DNA of 64,000 nt, from contig NC_033632.1 in NCBI RefSeq assembly GCF_001540865.1, positions 8,991,944-9,055,943 of the forward strand. Direction: 5' to 3'. The notes under the pieces are model-generated. The model worked only from the letters and a program-made list of their open reading frames with translations, did not search any database and was not told where the DNA came from. Of the stretch, positions 34,861-46,140 are shown in pieces. Every line of letters starts with the position of its first letter. Position 1 is the stretch's first letter. Both the position numbers and the translations under genes were made by a program. The stretch comes from Ananas comosus (lineage: Eukaryota; Streptophyta; Magnoliopsida; Poales; Bromeliaceae).

Positions 34861-36051
34861 AAAATAGAGTTATCGGTCTCTGGTATATGGGTATGGCCAT
34901 TAACACGACAGATGTACCGGGCCCCTCAAAAATTATTCCATTCTAAGGCATACGTGCAAAAGTAAGGCATAATTGTAAAAGTGTATAGAAGTGTCGTTAA
35001 GTGTTCTGTTGCTAGCTATAAAGCTTCATATGTATCGAACCGTCCTTTAAGTGTTCCGTTGCTGGCTATCACTGGTAGGTACCTGGATTCGCCCGTTCAA
35101 TACTTTACATGTATTTTCACACACCTAAATCTGTAATTCCTTTTTATAACATAGAGGTAGCTATTGAGTAATGTAGATATCTCAACAACACGTATAATGG
35201 TCAATCACCTGCTAACTTGCATATATAAATTTTGTATACTTGATTATAATTAACTTTGCATATAGTAGAACATTGGACTACGAAATCTTACCCCTTTGTC
35301 AGTACTTGCGCATTACATCAAGTCGAAGAAGGTACAGATTTGGAAGGCTCGACATGTCACCATTTTATTTAAATAGCCGTAATAGTTTGCAAGTTTATTT
35401 GGCCCCAGAATAAATACCTGCTATGTATACTAAAGGAATACCTACATATGGTTACTTGCACAGGTATACAGTTACATAGAACAATCAAATTTCACTAAAA
35501 CAGAGTCACTCTTATTGGTATAAGCTAATAGTAGGTCTAATCATGGAGGTTAACACTTACTATACTTAGACACCTCAAGAATGGAGAGCAGCACCTTTAC
35601 ATCACAAGACGAAATACATACAAGCAGTATCAAATGCATAGCATTTTAAATATATATAAATATACATTGAGTATAATAATGCAACACAAATTCACCAATA
35701 TATACAAACATGACTCATATAGTAAACAGAAAGCAAGAATATTGAATATTGCTAGATATGAGGAATATAGGCACGTCATTACATTGTTGTCAATCTTACA
35801 TCCAGTGCTACAACAGCAATAAGAAAAATACGAAATATTGTTAATTCACTGTTTATAAATCGACACGTACGAACAAGGAGGTTCAACACAGATCAATTCT
35901 AAATCTGTAACTGTACATTTAATACAATGCCTGCTGCTTTCCACCGTGCTGCAATTCATGTTCCTGCTCGATCTCCTTTTCCTGTAACTGTTTAAAGGTT
36001 AATAGGATCAATTTAATACCACCAATATATATAGATTGTATCGAGATTTTG
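34861..36051. other. AT-rich intergenic DNA
   Basis: No gene is recognised. Degraded pieces of the preceding 205-bp repeat occur near 35000-35080. The short plus-strand frame at 35634-35822 is of low complexity and unsupported. Confidence 0.55.
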
Positions 36052-36085
36052 TCAATACCTCTTGCAAATGAGTTGGGTGTGGCAN

Positions 36086-36987
36086 GTGATTATTGCTTTC
36101 GGGGCACGGTCCGACATGCATGACAACCAATTCCGAAAGAGCCATACAAACGATTCTGTATCTTCAGTGGAGAGTAGGCCGCACCCCAACAAGATCGACT
36201 GTCCATGATGGTTAACACCAACAAAAGGAGCAAATGGCATATCGTACTTATTTGTTAGATATGTCGAGTCGAAAGTTATTACATCTCCAAAACATTCATA
36301 CGCCGCTCTACTCCGAGCATCTGCCCAAAACACATTGCGAAGCCGAGAATCATCGTCTAGATCTATGGCATAAAAAAAGTTTCCATTTCTCTCTTGCATT
36401 TCTCTAAAATAATTACAAATTGCTTCGCCGTCACCTTCACCAAGTCGTAACCGACGGGCTTTTTCAATATAATTGCGAGCGTCCTTCTCTCCAAATGTTA
36501 AGTTTTCATATCCACCAGCCTCAACAACAATAGAATTAAAACTTTTATTCAATCTTATTCCAGCACGATCATTAAGATCAAGCCGCCTCTTGACGCTTGT
36601 ATCTATAACTCGATTGCAGGGAAAAAATCGAGACTTATAAGGACTTAGAGTGTGATTATGCTCAAGTGTAATTTTGCTTATTACACAAGATGAATCCGTA
36701 TTTATTACCACATTTATTCTGGCTGGACAGTTTGTCTTTGCTACCGATGGACGAGGACGAATATTCGTTACGGTCCGATACATTTTTCCATGACGAGAGC
36801 ATGTGATTATTACATATGTAGCCTTGCCATCGGTCATTTTTGTTGACCTCTTTACAACTGCAAATCCTATTTCTTGTGCATAATGCTTATAGAAATTCAA
36901 AACGGCATCAAAATTGATAAAAGTCATTCCAATTTCTGGTGCCGATATATTTACATCCCTGACCTCACTGTTTCTTTCTTCATCCAT
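36086..36987 (-). pseudogene. FAR1/FHY3-related sequence, N-terminal part (copy 1)
   Basis: From the ATG at 36987 (minus) the frame is open for about 300 codons. It begins MDEERNSEVRD and has the FAR1 DNA-binding domain at about residues 30-115 (FYKHYAQEIGFAVVKRS, ITCSRHGK, TNCPARINV, LEHNHTLSP). The start of a Mutator-like transposase core follows, with the first catalytic Asp in FDSTYLTNKYDMPFAPF. The frame runs into a single N at 36085, after which the sequence is unrelated, so the second half (remaining catalytic residues, SWIM finger) is missing. FAR1-type proteins are nuclear DNA-binding factors or MULE-like transposases. It is 8 differences in 659 bp from copy 2. A real truncation and an assembly join at the N are both possible. 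Confidence 0.85.
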
Positions 36988-37690
36988 CTCAAAAATATTA
37001 AATCCAAATAATTACTCAACGAAACAAATTTAAGTAAATTGCTCACCTGTAAGACATTATATAGAGTTGGAATACTAAATTAGAATAATAGTGAGTAGGA
37101 AAACTATTTGTCAAAATTTAGACATCTAAAGATTCTACTACGCCCTAAAAATATATTATCTATTAACATATAGATCATACATCAAATCAGTGATGAAATT
37201 AATCAAATAATTCATCACAATTAAAAAATTTTAATTTACTAAAAAAATTAAACATCTCATACCTGGTTATATATGTGGCAGTGTGCGAATCGTTGTGCTC
37301 GGGGTAAACCATGTCGTTCAATTTTGCCGCATGCTCGATTGTCGCCTCCGTACTTGCCGCGTCCAATTTGATCGCAGAATCCACTTTCGCGCTTCTTTCT
37401 TTTCCTCTCGTTCTCCCTGTTTCTAGCAGAGCACAACTCCTCTCGCTCCCTCTCGCGCCATGCCCTCGCTCTCTCTCGCGCCCTGCTCCCGCTCCCGCTC
37501 GAGCTCTCCTCTCTCTCTCGGTCGCTCGCTCGCTCACATCTCTCTCTTTAGCTCGCTGCCTCGCTCGCTCGCCTCTCTCTCTCACGCTACCGCGCTCGCC
37601 TCTCTCTCTCTCTTTAGCACGCTGGCGCCAAAATTTAGGGCAAAAGAGGGAAAACGTGAGGGGATAAAATGTGGGAGTGAGGTTAACACT
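36988..37690. other. Upstream DNA between FAR1 copy 1 and HD2, CT-rich
   Basis: 36988-37260 is AT-rich and is probably the 5' flank of the FAR1 copy. 37390-37620 is strongly CT-rich with CTCGCTCGC runs, like a plant core promoter or leader. It is not clear whether it belongs to HD2 (downstream, plus) or to the divergent FAR1 copy. Long frames on both strands (for example 37199-37585 minus) are low-complexity Arg/Glu or Ser/Leu readings and are not genes. Confidence 0.45.
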
Positions 37691-37902
37691 GATTTTTTTT
37701 TTTTTTTAACCAAGTTTATATCAGCCGTTGGATCAAGGAGTTGTAGGATCTACACCTCTAAATGGGATGTATGGGTAGCACGACTCTTAAAAGTTTCAAA
37801 CGTTGAAATAAAAAGTCTGGGAACAAAACGGCATTTTACCCAATTCTTTTTTCTTTTTTGTTTTTTTGTTTTCCGGGGCATTTTAAAGAGTCCCCGGAGT
37901 CC

Positions 37903-37910
37903 AAACCCTA
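37903..37910 (+). promoter_or_regulatory. Telo-box in the HD2 upstream region
   Basis: AAACCCTA lies about 140 bases before the HD2 start codon. This motif is common near the transcription start of plant ribosomal-protein and nucleolar-protein genes. HD2 proteins are nucleolar, so the site fits the gene. A short GATCTCT tandem repeat (about 38016-38036) lies in the probable 5' leader. Confidence 0.5.
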
Positions 37911-38051
37911 AAAAAAAGCCTACCACAGCAGCTTTTCACCACGCGCCGGAAGCGCTTCCTCTTCCCCTTTCGGTTTCTCGGTCGGCGGTCAGCCACCGCG
38001 TATTTGTTCCTCCTCTCTGATCTCTGATCTCTGATCTATATCTAGTCGGCG

Positions 38052-41000
38052 ATGGAGTTCTGGGGTAAGCCCTCTCTCTTGTTTTCTCTTTTGCCCGTCG
38101 AAGACAATAAGGAGGTCTCACAATGCAATAATTCCTTCAACTCTACCTGAAATTCTCTAAATTTCGTAATCGTGTATACATCTTGAAATTGCTTCTCAAA
38201 TGCATAACGGCTGATACACGGGATGACTGAGTTGAATGATTTGTAGTCTAATTCTGCTTCTTTTTCAGCTTTATTTTTTATTGCGCTTTCATATTGCTCA
38301 ACGAATTGTTTTAATGAAGTTTTCGAGTTCACATACCCATCAAAAAATGCATTCATACTTTCGCTACGCTGTGTTGTGGACATTCCAGCCCAAAATGTAT
38401 CCTTCACATAAGCTGGTATCCACTTATGTCTTTCCTCGTACAGGCCTGACAACCACTGATTATTTTCAAGTGCATAACAAGCTATCATTCTCTTCCATTT
38501 TTCCTCAAATTCAATTTCTGTCAGTGATTCATAAATAGCATCCATCATCACGCTCTTCATCGAATGATATTCGCCATAGCTTCTTAGCTTTTTCGGTATC
38601 TTTTTTGTTATGTGCCATAAGCACCATCGATGCCGAGTATTAGGAAAGACACGTGCGATAGCATTTTGCATCGCTTTATCTTGATCTGTGATTATTGCTT
38701 TCGGGGCACGGTCGGACATGCATGACAACCAATTCCGAAAGAGCCATGCAAACGATTCTGTATCTTCAGTGGAGAGTAGGCCGCACCCCAACAAGATCGA
38801 CTGTCCATGATGGTTAACACCAACAAAAGGAGCAAATGGCATATCGTACTTATTTGTTAGATATGTCGAGTCGAAAGTTATTACATCTCCAAAACATTCA
38901 TACGCCGCTCTACTCCGAGCATCTGCCCAAAACACATTGCGAAGCCGAAAATCATCGTCTAGATCTATGGCATAAAAAAAGTTTCCATTTCTCTCTTGCA
39001 TTTCTCTAAAATAATTACAAATTGCTTCGCCGTCACCTTCACCAAGTCGTAACCGACGGGCTTTTTCAATATAATTACGAGCGTCCTTCTCTCCAAATGT
39101 TAAGTTTTCATATCCATCAGCCTCAACAACAATAGAATTAAAACTTTTATTCAATCTTATTCCAGCACGATCATTAAGATCAAGCCGCCTCTTGATGCTT
39201 GTATCTATAACTCGATTGCAGGAAAAAAATCGAGACTTATAAGGACTTAGAGTGTGATTATGCTCAAGTGTAATTTTGCTTATTACACAAGATGAATCCG
39301 CATTTATTACCACATTTATTCTGGCTGGACAGTTTGTCTTTGCTANNNNNNNNNNNNNNNNNNNNNNNNNNNNNNNNNNNNNNNNNNNNNNNNNNNNNNN
39401 NNNNNNNNNNNNNNNNNNNNNNNNNNNNNNNNNNNNNNNNNNNNNNNNNNNNNNNNNNNNNNNNNNNNNNNNNNNNNNNNNNNNNNNNNNNNNNNNNNNN
39501 NNNNNNNNNNNNNNNNNNNNNNNNNNNNNNNNNNNNNNNNNNNNNNNNNNNNNNNNNNNNNNNNNNNNNNNNNNNNNNNNNNNNNNNNNNNNNNNNNNNN
39601 NNNNNNNNNNNNNNNNNNNNNNNNNNNNNNNNNNNNNNNNNNNNNNNNNNNNNNNNNNNNNNNNNNNNNNNNNNNNNNNNNNNNNNNNNNNNNNNNNNNN
39701 NNNNNNNNNNNNNNNNNNNNNNNNNNNNNNNNNNNNNNNNNNNNNNNNNNNNNNNNNNNNNNNNNNNNNNNNNNNNNNNNNNNNNNNNNNNNNNNNNNNN
39801 NNNNNNNNNNNNNNNNNNNNNNNNNNNNNNNNNNNNNNNNNNNNNNNNNNNNNNNNNNNNNNNNNNNNNNNNNNNNNNNNNNNNNNNNNNNNNNNNNNNN
39901 NNNNNNNNNNNNNNNNNNNNNNNNNNNNNNNNNNNNNNNNNNNNNNNNNNNNNNNNNNNNNNNNNNNNNNNNNNNNNNNNNNNNNNNNNNNNNNNNNNNN
40001 NNNNNNNNNNNNNNNNNNNNNNNNNNNNNNNNNNNNNNNNNNNNNNNNNNNNNNNNNNNNNNNNNNNNNNNNNNNNNNNNNNNNNNNNNNNNNNNNNNNN
40101 NNNNNNNNNNNNNNNNNNNNNNNNNNNNNNNNNNNNNNNNNNNNNNNNNNNNNNNNNNNNNNNNNNNNNNNNNNNNNNNNNNNNNNNNNNNNNNNNNNNN
40201 NNNNNNNNNNNNNNNNNNNNNNNNNNNNNNNNNNNNNNNNNNNNNNNNNNNNNNNNNNNNNNNNNNNNNNNNNNNNNNNNNNNNNCGGATTTAAATTCGA
40301 GTTCAAACCTAACTTTAATTAAGCTCGGCTCGAGCTCGCTCGGACTAAAGTTCAGCTCGCTCGAGCTCGGGATTTGCTCGGCGAACTTTAAGAGTTGTAA
40401 TATGCTAGTTATCAAATTAAACATATTTTGTAATAGATATTAAATTATGTTTTTATACAGATTATCAAGTTTCATGTTTTATTAATATACTTTATATCAT
40501 AATATTATACTTTTTTTTATTAAATACTCAACTTATAGATTAAAAAAGTTGGAGTGTGCAGAAAAGAAGGCGGAAGTTAGAGATATAATAAATAAAAGTA
40601 AATACGTCAGTTTTTATTTATTTAATATATCTATTTATAACCTAATTTGATAGGTTAGTATATATTGATTTTAATTTTAAAATATACTTATTATTAAAAA
40701 ATGAAATTTTTATAAGACATATAAAAAAGTTCGTATGTTAATTATCGTTCCATCCGTTGCTGCCCGTATACTACAATGAACCATTGAATCTTCCGAAGGC
40801 CGAACCGGTGAAACCCACTCTCTGTCTTTTTCTCTTTCTCTCTTTGTATAACTTTTAAATCTCGAGACACTTTCTTTCTTTATTTATTTCTTTTTTATAT
40901 ATTTAAATCATTTTAAAACGAGAAAATAAACAGATAACCCAAACAAAACTCGGTTTATAGCTCATCTTGCGCTCGGCCGAGCGAGTAAACGATCGGGATC

Positions 41001-43516
41001 AACCTTTATATACACAAACCTCTACGTTATCAATATTGATATATATAGAGTAAATAGATCTATGTCCTCTTTCGTCGAAATTAATTTCAAGCCGAATTTG
41101 AGCCGAGGTAAGCTCGCTCGAGCTCGGCTCGTTTCCACCCCTAATTATTAGCCGGTGCATCTATTATCATCATCATCATCATCATCATCATCATATTAAA
41201 TGATGATTTGCAGGCCTCGCTAGGGGAGGCTAAGAAGGACAGGGGAAATGAGAGCGTTCCGATCTATGTGAAGTTCAGCAATCAGAAGCTGGTCCTCGGA
41301 ACCCTGTCCGCAGACAAAGTCCCTCAAATTTCTTACGACTTAGTCTTTGAGAAAGAATTCCAACTCTCTAACAGCTCCAAGAACGCCAGCGTCTACTTCC
41401 TTGGCTATAAGACTGCTATCGCTGATGATGAGGAATATCCTTTCAATTTTGCTTGTCGGCGCACATTTACTGCCGACGATATGAACGCTTGAATTCCGTT
41501 TGTTTTGTTCCTTTTTGACCTACCTGCTTGCTTCTCAGTTGATTTCCTTGACTCCACTCTTCTGTCCTCCTCCAAGCCCTCTGATTTCGGAGGTAACATC
41601 TCCTTGTCACTAAATAAACCTTCTTTAATTTTGCCATGCTGTAATATTGTTTCATCATCTGATTCTCTGCCATTCGCTTTTGTTTTTCCTTTTTTTTGTT
41701 TTTTTCTTTTCTTTTGGTTATCAGATACTGATTCTGAAGATGAAGATATTCCTCTCGGCCTGAGCGCAAATGGTACTTTCTATTGATTGAAAATAATAAC
41801 AGTTTAATTGTAAGTTTATCATATTGTTTATACAAGTATGTAAGATGCAAACTGTGGAAGTTAATGAACGCCAATTTGCTTTAGTTTGTAGTATTGGTCG
41901 TAGAAGTTTATAAGTTGTAAGAAACTTGCTTGCTAAGCACCGTCTTAGGGAGAACCTAATTCTCCTAAATTAGCTCAAAACTTAGCATGATCACTTGTCA
42001 CTAATTTCAACATATGTTTATAACAAATTATTTGGTTTCATGGAATACAGTATTTTCAAATATCAAATATCAAAATTTCCCAAACTGTGTGCTTGTATTA
42101 TCATTTTGATCATTGAGACCGATGAATAGTTGAAGAAAAGAGTTTGGAAGGCAACTTTAAACTTGCTGGGTTGAAGAAACTACCAAAAAGGAGGGGCTTC
42201 AAACTGTAACAGCGGTTCTGTCACGCTATACCTTGTGTTGGCATTGTACGACAAGATCAGCATGGCCCATGTTGATTTGCACTTAAACCCTAGGTTGTGA
42301 GGTGACTTTTATTACTAGTATATAAAGCTATAGTTGTTTTTTTTGATTTTTTAGGGAAAGCAGCTAAGAATAACGCTGCAATGGTTGATGCCACGGCTGC
42401 AAAGCCCAAGGTCAAGATAGAGGAACCAGACAAGGCTAGTAGTAAACAAGCCGCAGATGATGAGGAAGACGATGATGAGTCTGAAGATGTATCCGACGAC
42501 GAGGATGGCGATGAGGTATTTGTTAAATAGGAAGTAGAAGAGGCTCATGTATTTGTCCTCTTTTCTGTTTCGTAATATATGTGTAGACTTGCGAAGCATT
42601 TGTAGTTTCTGGGTGACACTTTCCAAGTAATATACTGCTTAGGCTGATGATAATGATGTGGAAATTATATTCTTGAGCAAGCACAGGATTTTCTGCTGGG
42701 CTTATACATCTAAACATGCTAGTTTTTTTTTTTTTTTTTGTGCAGGACAGGGACATGGTTGAGGCAGAGGATGATAGTGATGATGAGGATGATGGTGATA
42801 GCTCTGATGAAGAAGTGGAAGAAGTGACCCCTAAAAAGGTTTGATTCCTATCGGCTTCATATTTCATACTCTTTGTTTTCAAGCATTGTTCTGCATTTAT
42901 TATTCTTAATGATGTTTTATTATAGGCTAAAACCGGCGGCAAGAAGAGACCTGCCGAGCCTGCTTCTAGGTCAGAGAAAAAGGCGAAGCTAGTGTCCCCA
43001 GCAGGAAGCCGAAAAACAGGTGCTTATCTACTTTGTTCTTTATTTCAATGAAGTTACTTCAATAATAAGAGCATTTAGGCTTTGATATTCTTTCTACCAT
43101 TATTGTGGATTCTATTGTGGGATAACTTGGTTTCATCACGTGATATTCTATATTGTCTAGTGTTTAAATACATAGCAGATGTGTGAAACTCTTATATGAA
43201 AAATTTACAAGCAGGTGGTGATGGTAAGGTAGGTGGGCATACTGCAACTCCTCATCCTACCAAACAGGTTGGAAAGACGCTTGTGAGCAATAAGCAGCAG
43301 CAGACTCCAAAATCTGTTGGTTCAGTCACTTGCAAGTCATGCTCCAAGTATGTCTCCAGCCTCCCCTCACTATAGCCTCCTGTTTCCTTTCGTAGTATAT
43401 AAATCAGTAGAACTTCCGGCAATGCAATGTCAACTGCTCTCTTGAATTACAGGAAATTTAACAGTGAGAATGCTCTTCAAGCTCACACGAAAGCGAAGCA
43501 TGGTGCTGGCAAGTAA
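38052..43516 (+). CDS. HDT: HD2-type (plant-specific) histone deacetylase, multi-exon
   Basis: Exon 1 (38052-38064) encodes the family's invariant opening MEFW and the first base of the next codon, followed by a GTAAGC donor. Later coding exons are 41214 to about 41454, 41725-41772, 42355-42515, 42746-42838, 42926-43019, 43215-43347 and 43453-43516 (TAA at 43514). They encode the conserved ASLGEAKKD...LVLGTLSADK...YDLVFEKEF...YFLGYKT region. An acidic Asp/Glu-rich middle, a basic stretch with GKKRPAEP and KKAKL (probable nuclear signal), and a C-terminal C2H2 finger (C-X2-C-X12-H-X4-H) follow. All splice phases from exon 4 onward fit. Exon 2 (about 20 residues with the conserved His) is not visible and probably lies in the 940-N gap. 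The donor of exon 3 is weak (GTCGGC at 41455). HD2 proteins deacetylate histones and act as nucleolar chaperone-like repressors. Confidence 0.9.
38100..39345 (-). pseudogene. FAR1/FHY3-related sequence, middle to C-terminal part (copy 2), inside HD2 intron region
   Basis: The minus-strand frame starts at the gap edge (39345) in the DNA-binding domain (AKTNCPARINVV) and continues through the transposase-like core. Visible features are FDSTYLTNKYD (Asp), ITDQDKAMQNA (Asp), HRWCLWHI and RSESMNAFF (Glu), a DDE-like set. It ends near 38118 after FREFQVELKELLHCE, where the family would proceed to the SWIM zinc finger; instead the frame reads into DNA next to HD2 exon 1. The frame is otherwise intact over about 410 codons. 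It lies antisense in the HD2 first-intron region. Loss of the N-terminus is due to the gap; loss of the SWIM finger is real or a join. Confidence 0.85.
39346..40285. other. Assembly gap of 940 N
   Basis: The size is not round, so it is probably an estimated length. It separates FAR1 copy 2 from hAT-like sequence and probably hides HD2 exon 2 and the FAR1 N-terminus. Confidence 0.98.
40286..41143 (-). mobile_element. hAT-like non-autonomous element, one end visible
   Basis: The minus strand begins TAGGGGTGGAAACGAGCCGA at 41143, a terminus common to hAT-type miniature elements, followed by repeated GCTCGAGCTCGG subterminal motifs. The same motif cluster appears at 40320-40385 beside the gap, consistent with the other subterminal region. 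The far terminus is lost in the gap. No transposase is seen. It lies in the HD2 intron. Confidence 0.55.
41168..41194. repeat. (ATC)n microsatellite
   Basis: About nine CAT/ATC triplets just upstream of the HD2 exon 3 acceptor. Confidence 0.9.
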
Positions 43517-46140
43517 GGTGGAAAGAACAGAACATGGGAAATTCTAGAGGGAAGTGGTTATGCCTGTGGAAATGATTACTGAATCAAAGTTGTCATTGCT
43601 GTGTTATTCTTCTTTTTTGGCTTTTTCCTTTTTGCTTTACTAGATTAGTTTTTGAACTGTGGCGCACTTTTTTTGAAGACTCATCTAATAATTTAGGCCA
43701 GTTTCTATTAGCTGCAATTTAGGAAAATGATTTTGTCCCGTCATTCTGTATCAATCTTCGTTAGTTTTTTTCTATATCAATTTGCTTTATTTTTTTCTGA
43801 ATTGTTCAACTTTTGGGCTGTACTAATTGCTTGCTAAGCCAGGAGAAGCAAATCTAAGTCATTGAGAGTTTGTTTGTCTAGAAGGAAGCTATGGATGACT
43901 GAGACCTAGCTTTAGATTAGAGCATCTGCACTCGTTGGTACAGTGGGTACTGTTTTACCGGCTAATTCTTTGTTTAGTTCTTTGAAGAAGCAATGACATT
44001 GGTGGGCAGTTGCTATTGATGGTGGTTTAGGATACAAGAGTCACTGTAAATCACATGTAGAAACCACTTAATATTTTTATGGCATGAAGTTTTGTGGTTT
44101 CCCTGTCTTTGTTGGTCGTGGCCGGCTGGGTCAACCATGCCTTTGATGGGAGCGAGAGAGACAAGAGTGCACATATCCTACCTTCTGCTCTCTCTCTCTC
44201 TACCCCTCCGGTAGGCTAATCCCCAAAGGCTGGGTTTTGATGAAGCCCTTCAGAAAACCCCCATTGCCTGCATAGTGGTAACTTAGGTCTCCTATCCAGC
44301 TTTTCTCTGAAACCTCTAAAATAATATCTGTTTCTTGAGAGCTTCATGTGATTCATCTTGCAATTTTGCTACTGTTTTAAAGATTGATCGAATTTTTGAT
44401 ATCGGTAAATTTGGAAGATTGTTATTGCCCTTCATTTGTTTAATGAAATGTCAATTTCAGCCACCTTTCTCAGTTCCTGTTAAGTCTCTATAAGTTTTTA
44501 TCTTCATAAATTCGGAAGATTGTTATTGCCCTTCACTTGATTAATGAAATGTCAATTTCAGCCATCTTTTCCAATACCAGTTAAGTCTCTATGATTTTAA
44601 GCCCAAAATTTTAAAGTTTCTCTGACTTTGAATGCAAATAGCTGTGGTGTTTTGTAAGATTAGTTTATGATAACATAATCAATTATATTTGATATGAGGT
44701 TCTTAGAGCTGTTAAATAAAAGATTTTAGTGTTGTGTCATACGGTTGAGTCGGAGTATTTACAGGCGTGTAATTGCACAGTGAGTATCATGTCGAGTCAT
44801 GTTCGTACTGATGTATGCCATGCAGAATGTCTAATAAAACCCTTATTGCTTCTTTATTACAATTTCGTATTTAAATGCAGCAGCTTTATTTTCTTTTAAT
44901 TAACATTAGGGGAATCTTGCTCAAGCTTTGCAATATTCTGAAAATATTGTATACTAGTTTAGAAACCTGTGCGATGAAACGAGTAATTAGTTTTTACAGA
45001 AAATTTTTTATCTAAAGAAATATATCTATTTAGAAACCAAATGATTAATCAGATTCGAAGAGAATTGTGGAGGAAAAAGAATTCCTCATTAGTATAGGTA
45101 AGTAATTTAAATTCCTCATTAGTATAGGTAAGTAATTTATAAAAGCTATTAGTAACAATAATTCTTAGTAGCAACTCTAGATGTATAAGCGAGCAGAATC
45201 AAAATTTCAAAATGAGTTACAATTTTTACCGAAAGTTCTAAATGAGTTACAGACTTATAATACATAAGAAGAAGAAGAAGATTAATATAGATAAAAGTGA
45301 GTAAAAAGATAGCGTACGTATAAGCGAGACCAGAAAAATACGAAGGTGGCAAACGAAAGAATTTAATAAGAAGAAGGAAGTTCAGACGCAAAACGTAGAA
45401 GAAACAAACTATGAATAAATATAGAGCGCATATTTAATTTAACATCTGCCACCGACTCTTTGGGATATTTTATAAAACGATCCATCTGCGGCCGACTCTC
45501 CAACTTGTCCATCTTTTGTTTCTTAACAATCCGTCTTTTGTTTGTTACCAGGACATTCCTAAATCTTTAGAAAATCAAGACTCGGTTTCTTTCCATATCA
45601 TATTTCATACGGTGTGGAAGGAACGAATTTGAAGGAAACTCTATTTAACATATAACCGGCCGTTAAAATTGCGTATCCTCAGAAGGGACACGGGTAAATC
45701 TGTAAAATTCATCATGAATTACACCAAATCTAATAGAGTGTGATTCCTTCACTCTGAAATTTCATTATACTGGGGAGTTCCACTAAGACACTATACTATG
45801 TTGGAACAATTACCGCAACGAAAATATGATTGTGATTTAAATCTAACTAAATTTATGATAAAATTAATAAACTCAACTAACAGATAATTGCTAAATCCAA
45901 ATAAAAAATTTTGATTGATTCGGAAGCGTGCGAGGCACTGCCCTAAAACGTATTCCCGTCCTTACGTCCGAAATTAACCGGGAACAACACCCCAAGGTAC
46001 GACCGGAATTCCTCCTACTGCGAGCACGATCGTGAAAGAGGTTGACGGAGACTCTTTCAACACCCGATGATAAAGAGATTAAATAAAGTAAAAAAAAATT
46101 TAAATACTTTCTCTGCAATGTACGTATCATCCTTTCAGCA
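43517..46140. other. HD2 3' flank and intergenic DNA with two short tandem duplications
   Basis: The HD2 3' UTR probably occupies the first few hundred bases. A direct duplication of about 95 bp with 104-bp spacing lies at 44402-44494 and 44506-44597 (shared GGAAGATTGTTATTGCC and AATGTCAATTTCAGCCA). A 30-bp tandem duplication lies at 45081-45110 and 45111-45140, differing at one base. No gene is recognised; the minus-strand frame at 45891-46148 has no known domain. Confidence 0.5.

Noticed and set aside
39264..40424. Long frames on both strands across the 940-N gap
   Set aside because: They consist mainly of unknown residues and are artefacts of translating N.
41208..41492. Independent small gene of 94 codons
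   Set aside because: It is an HD2 exon: it matches the conserved middle of the HD2 N-terminal domain, is preceded by a TTGCAG acceptor and has the other exons in order around it.
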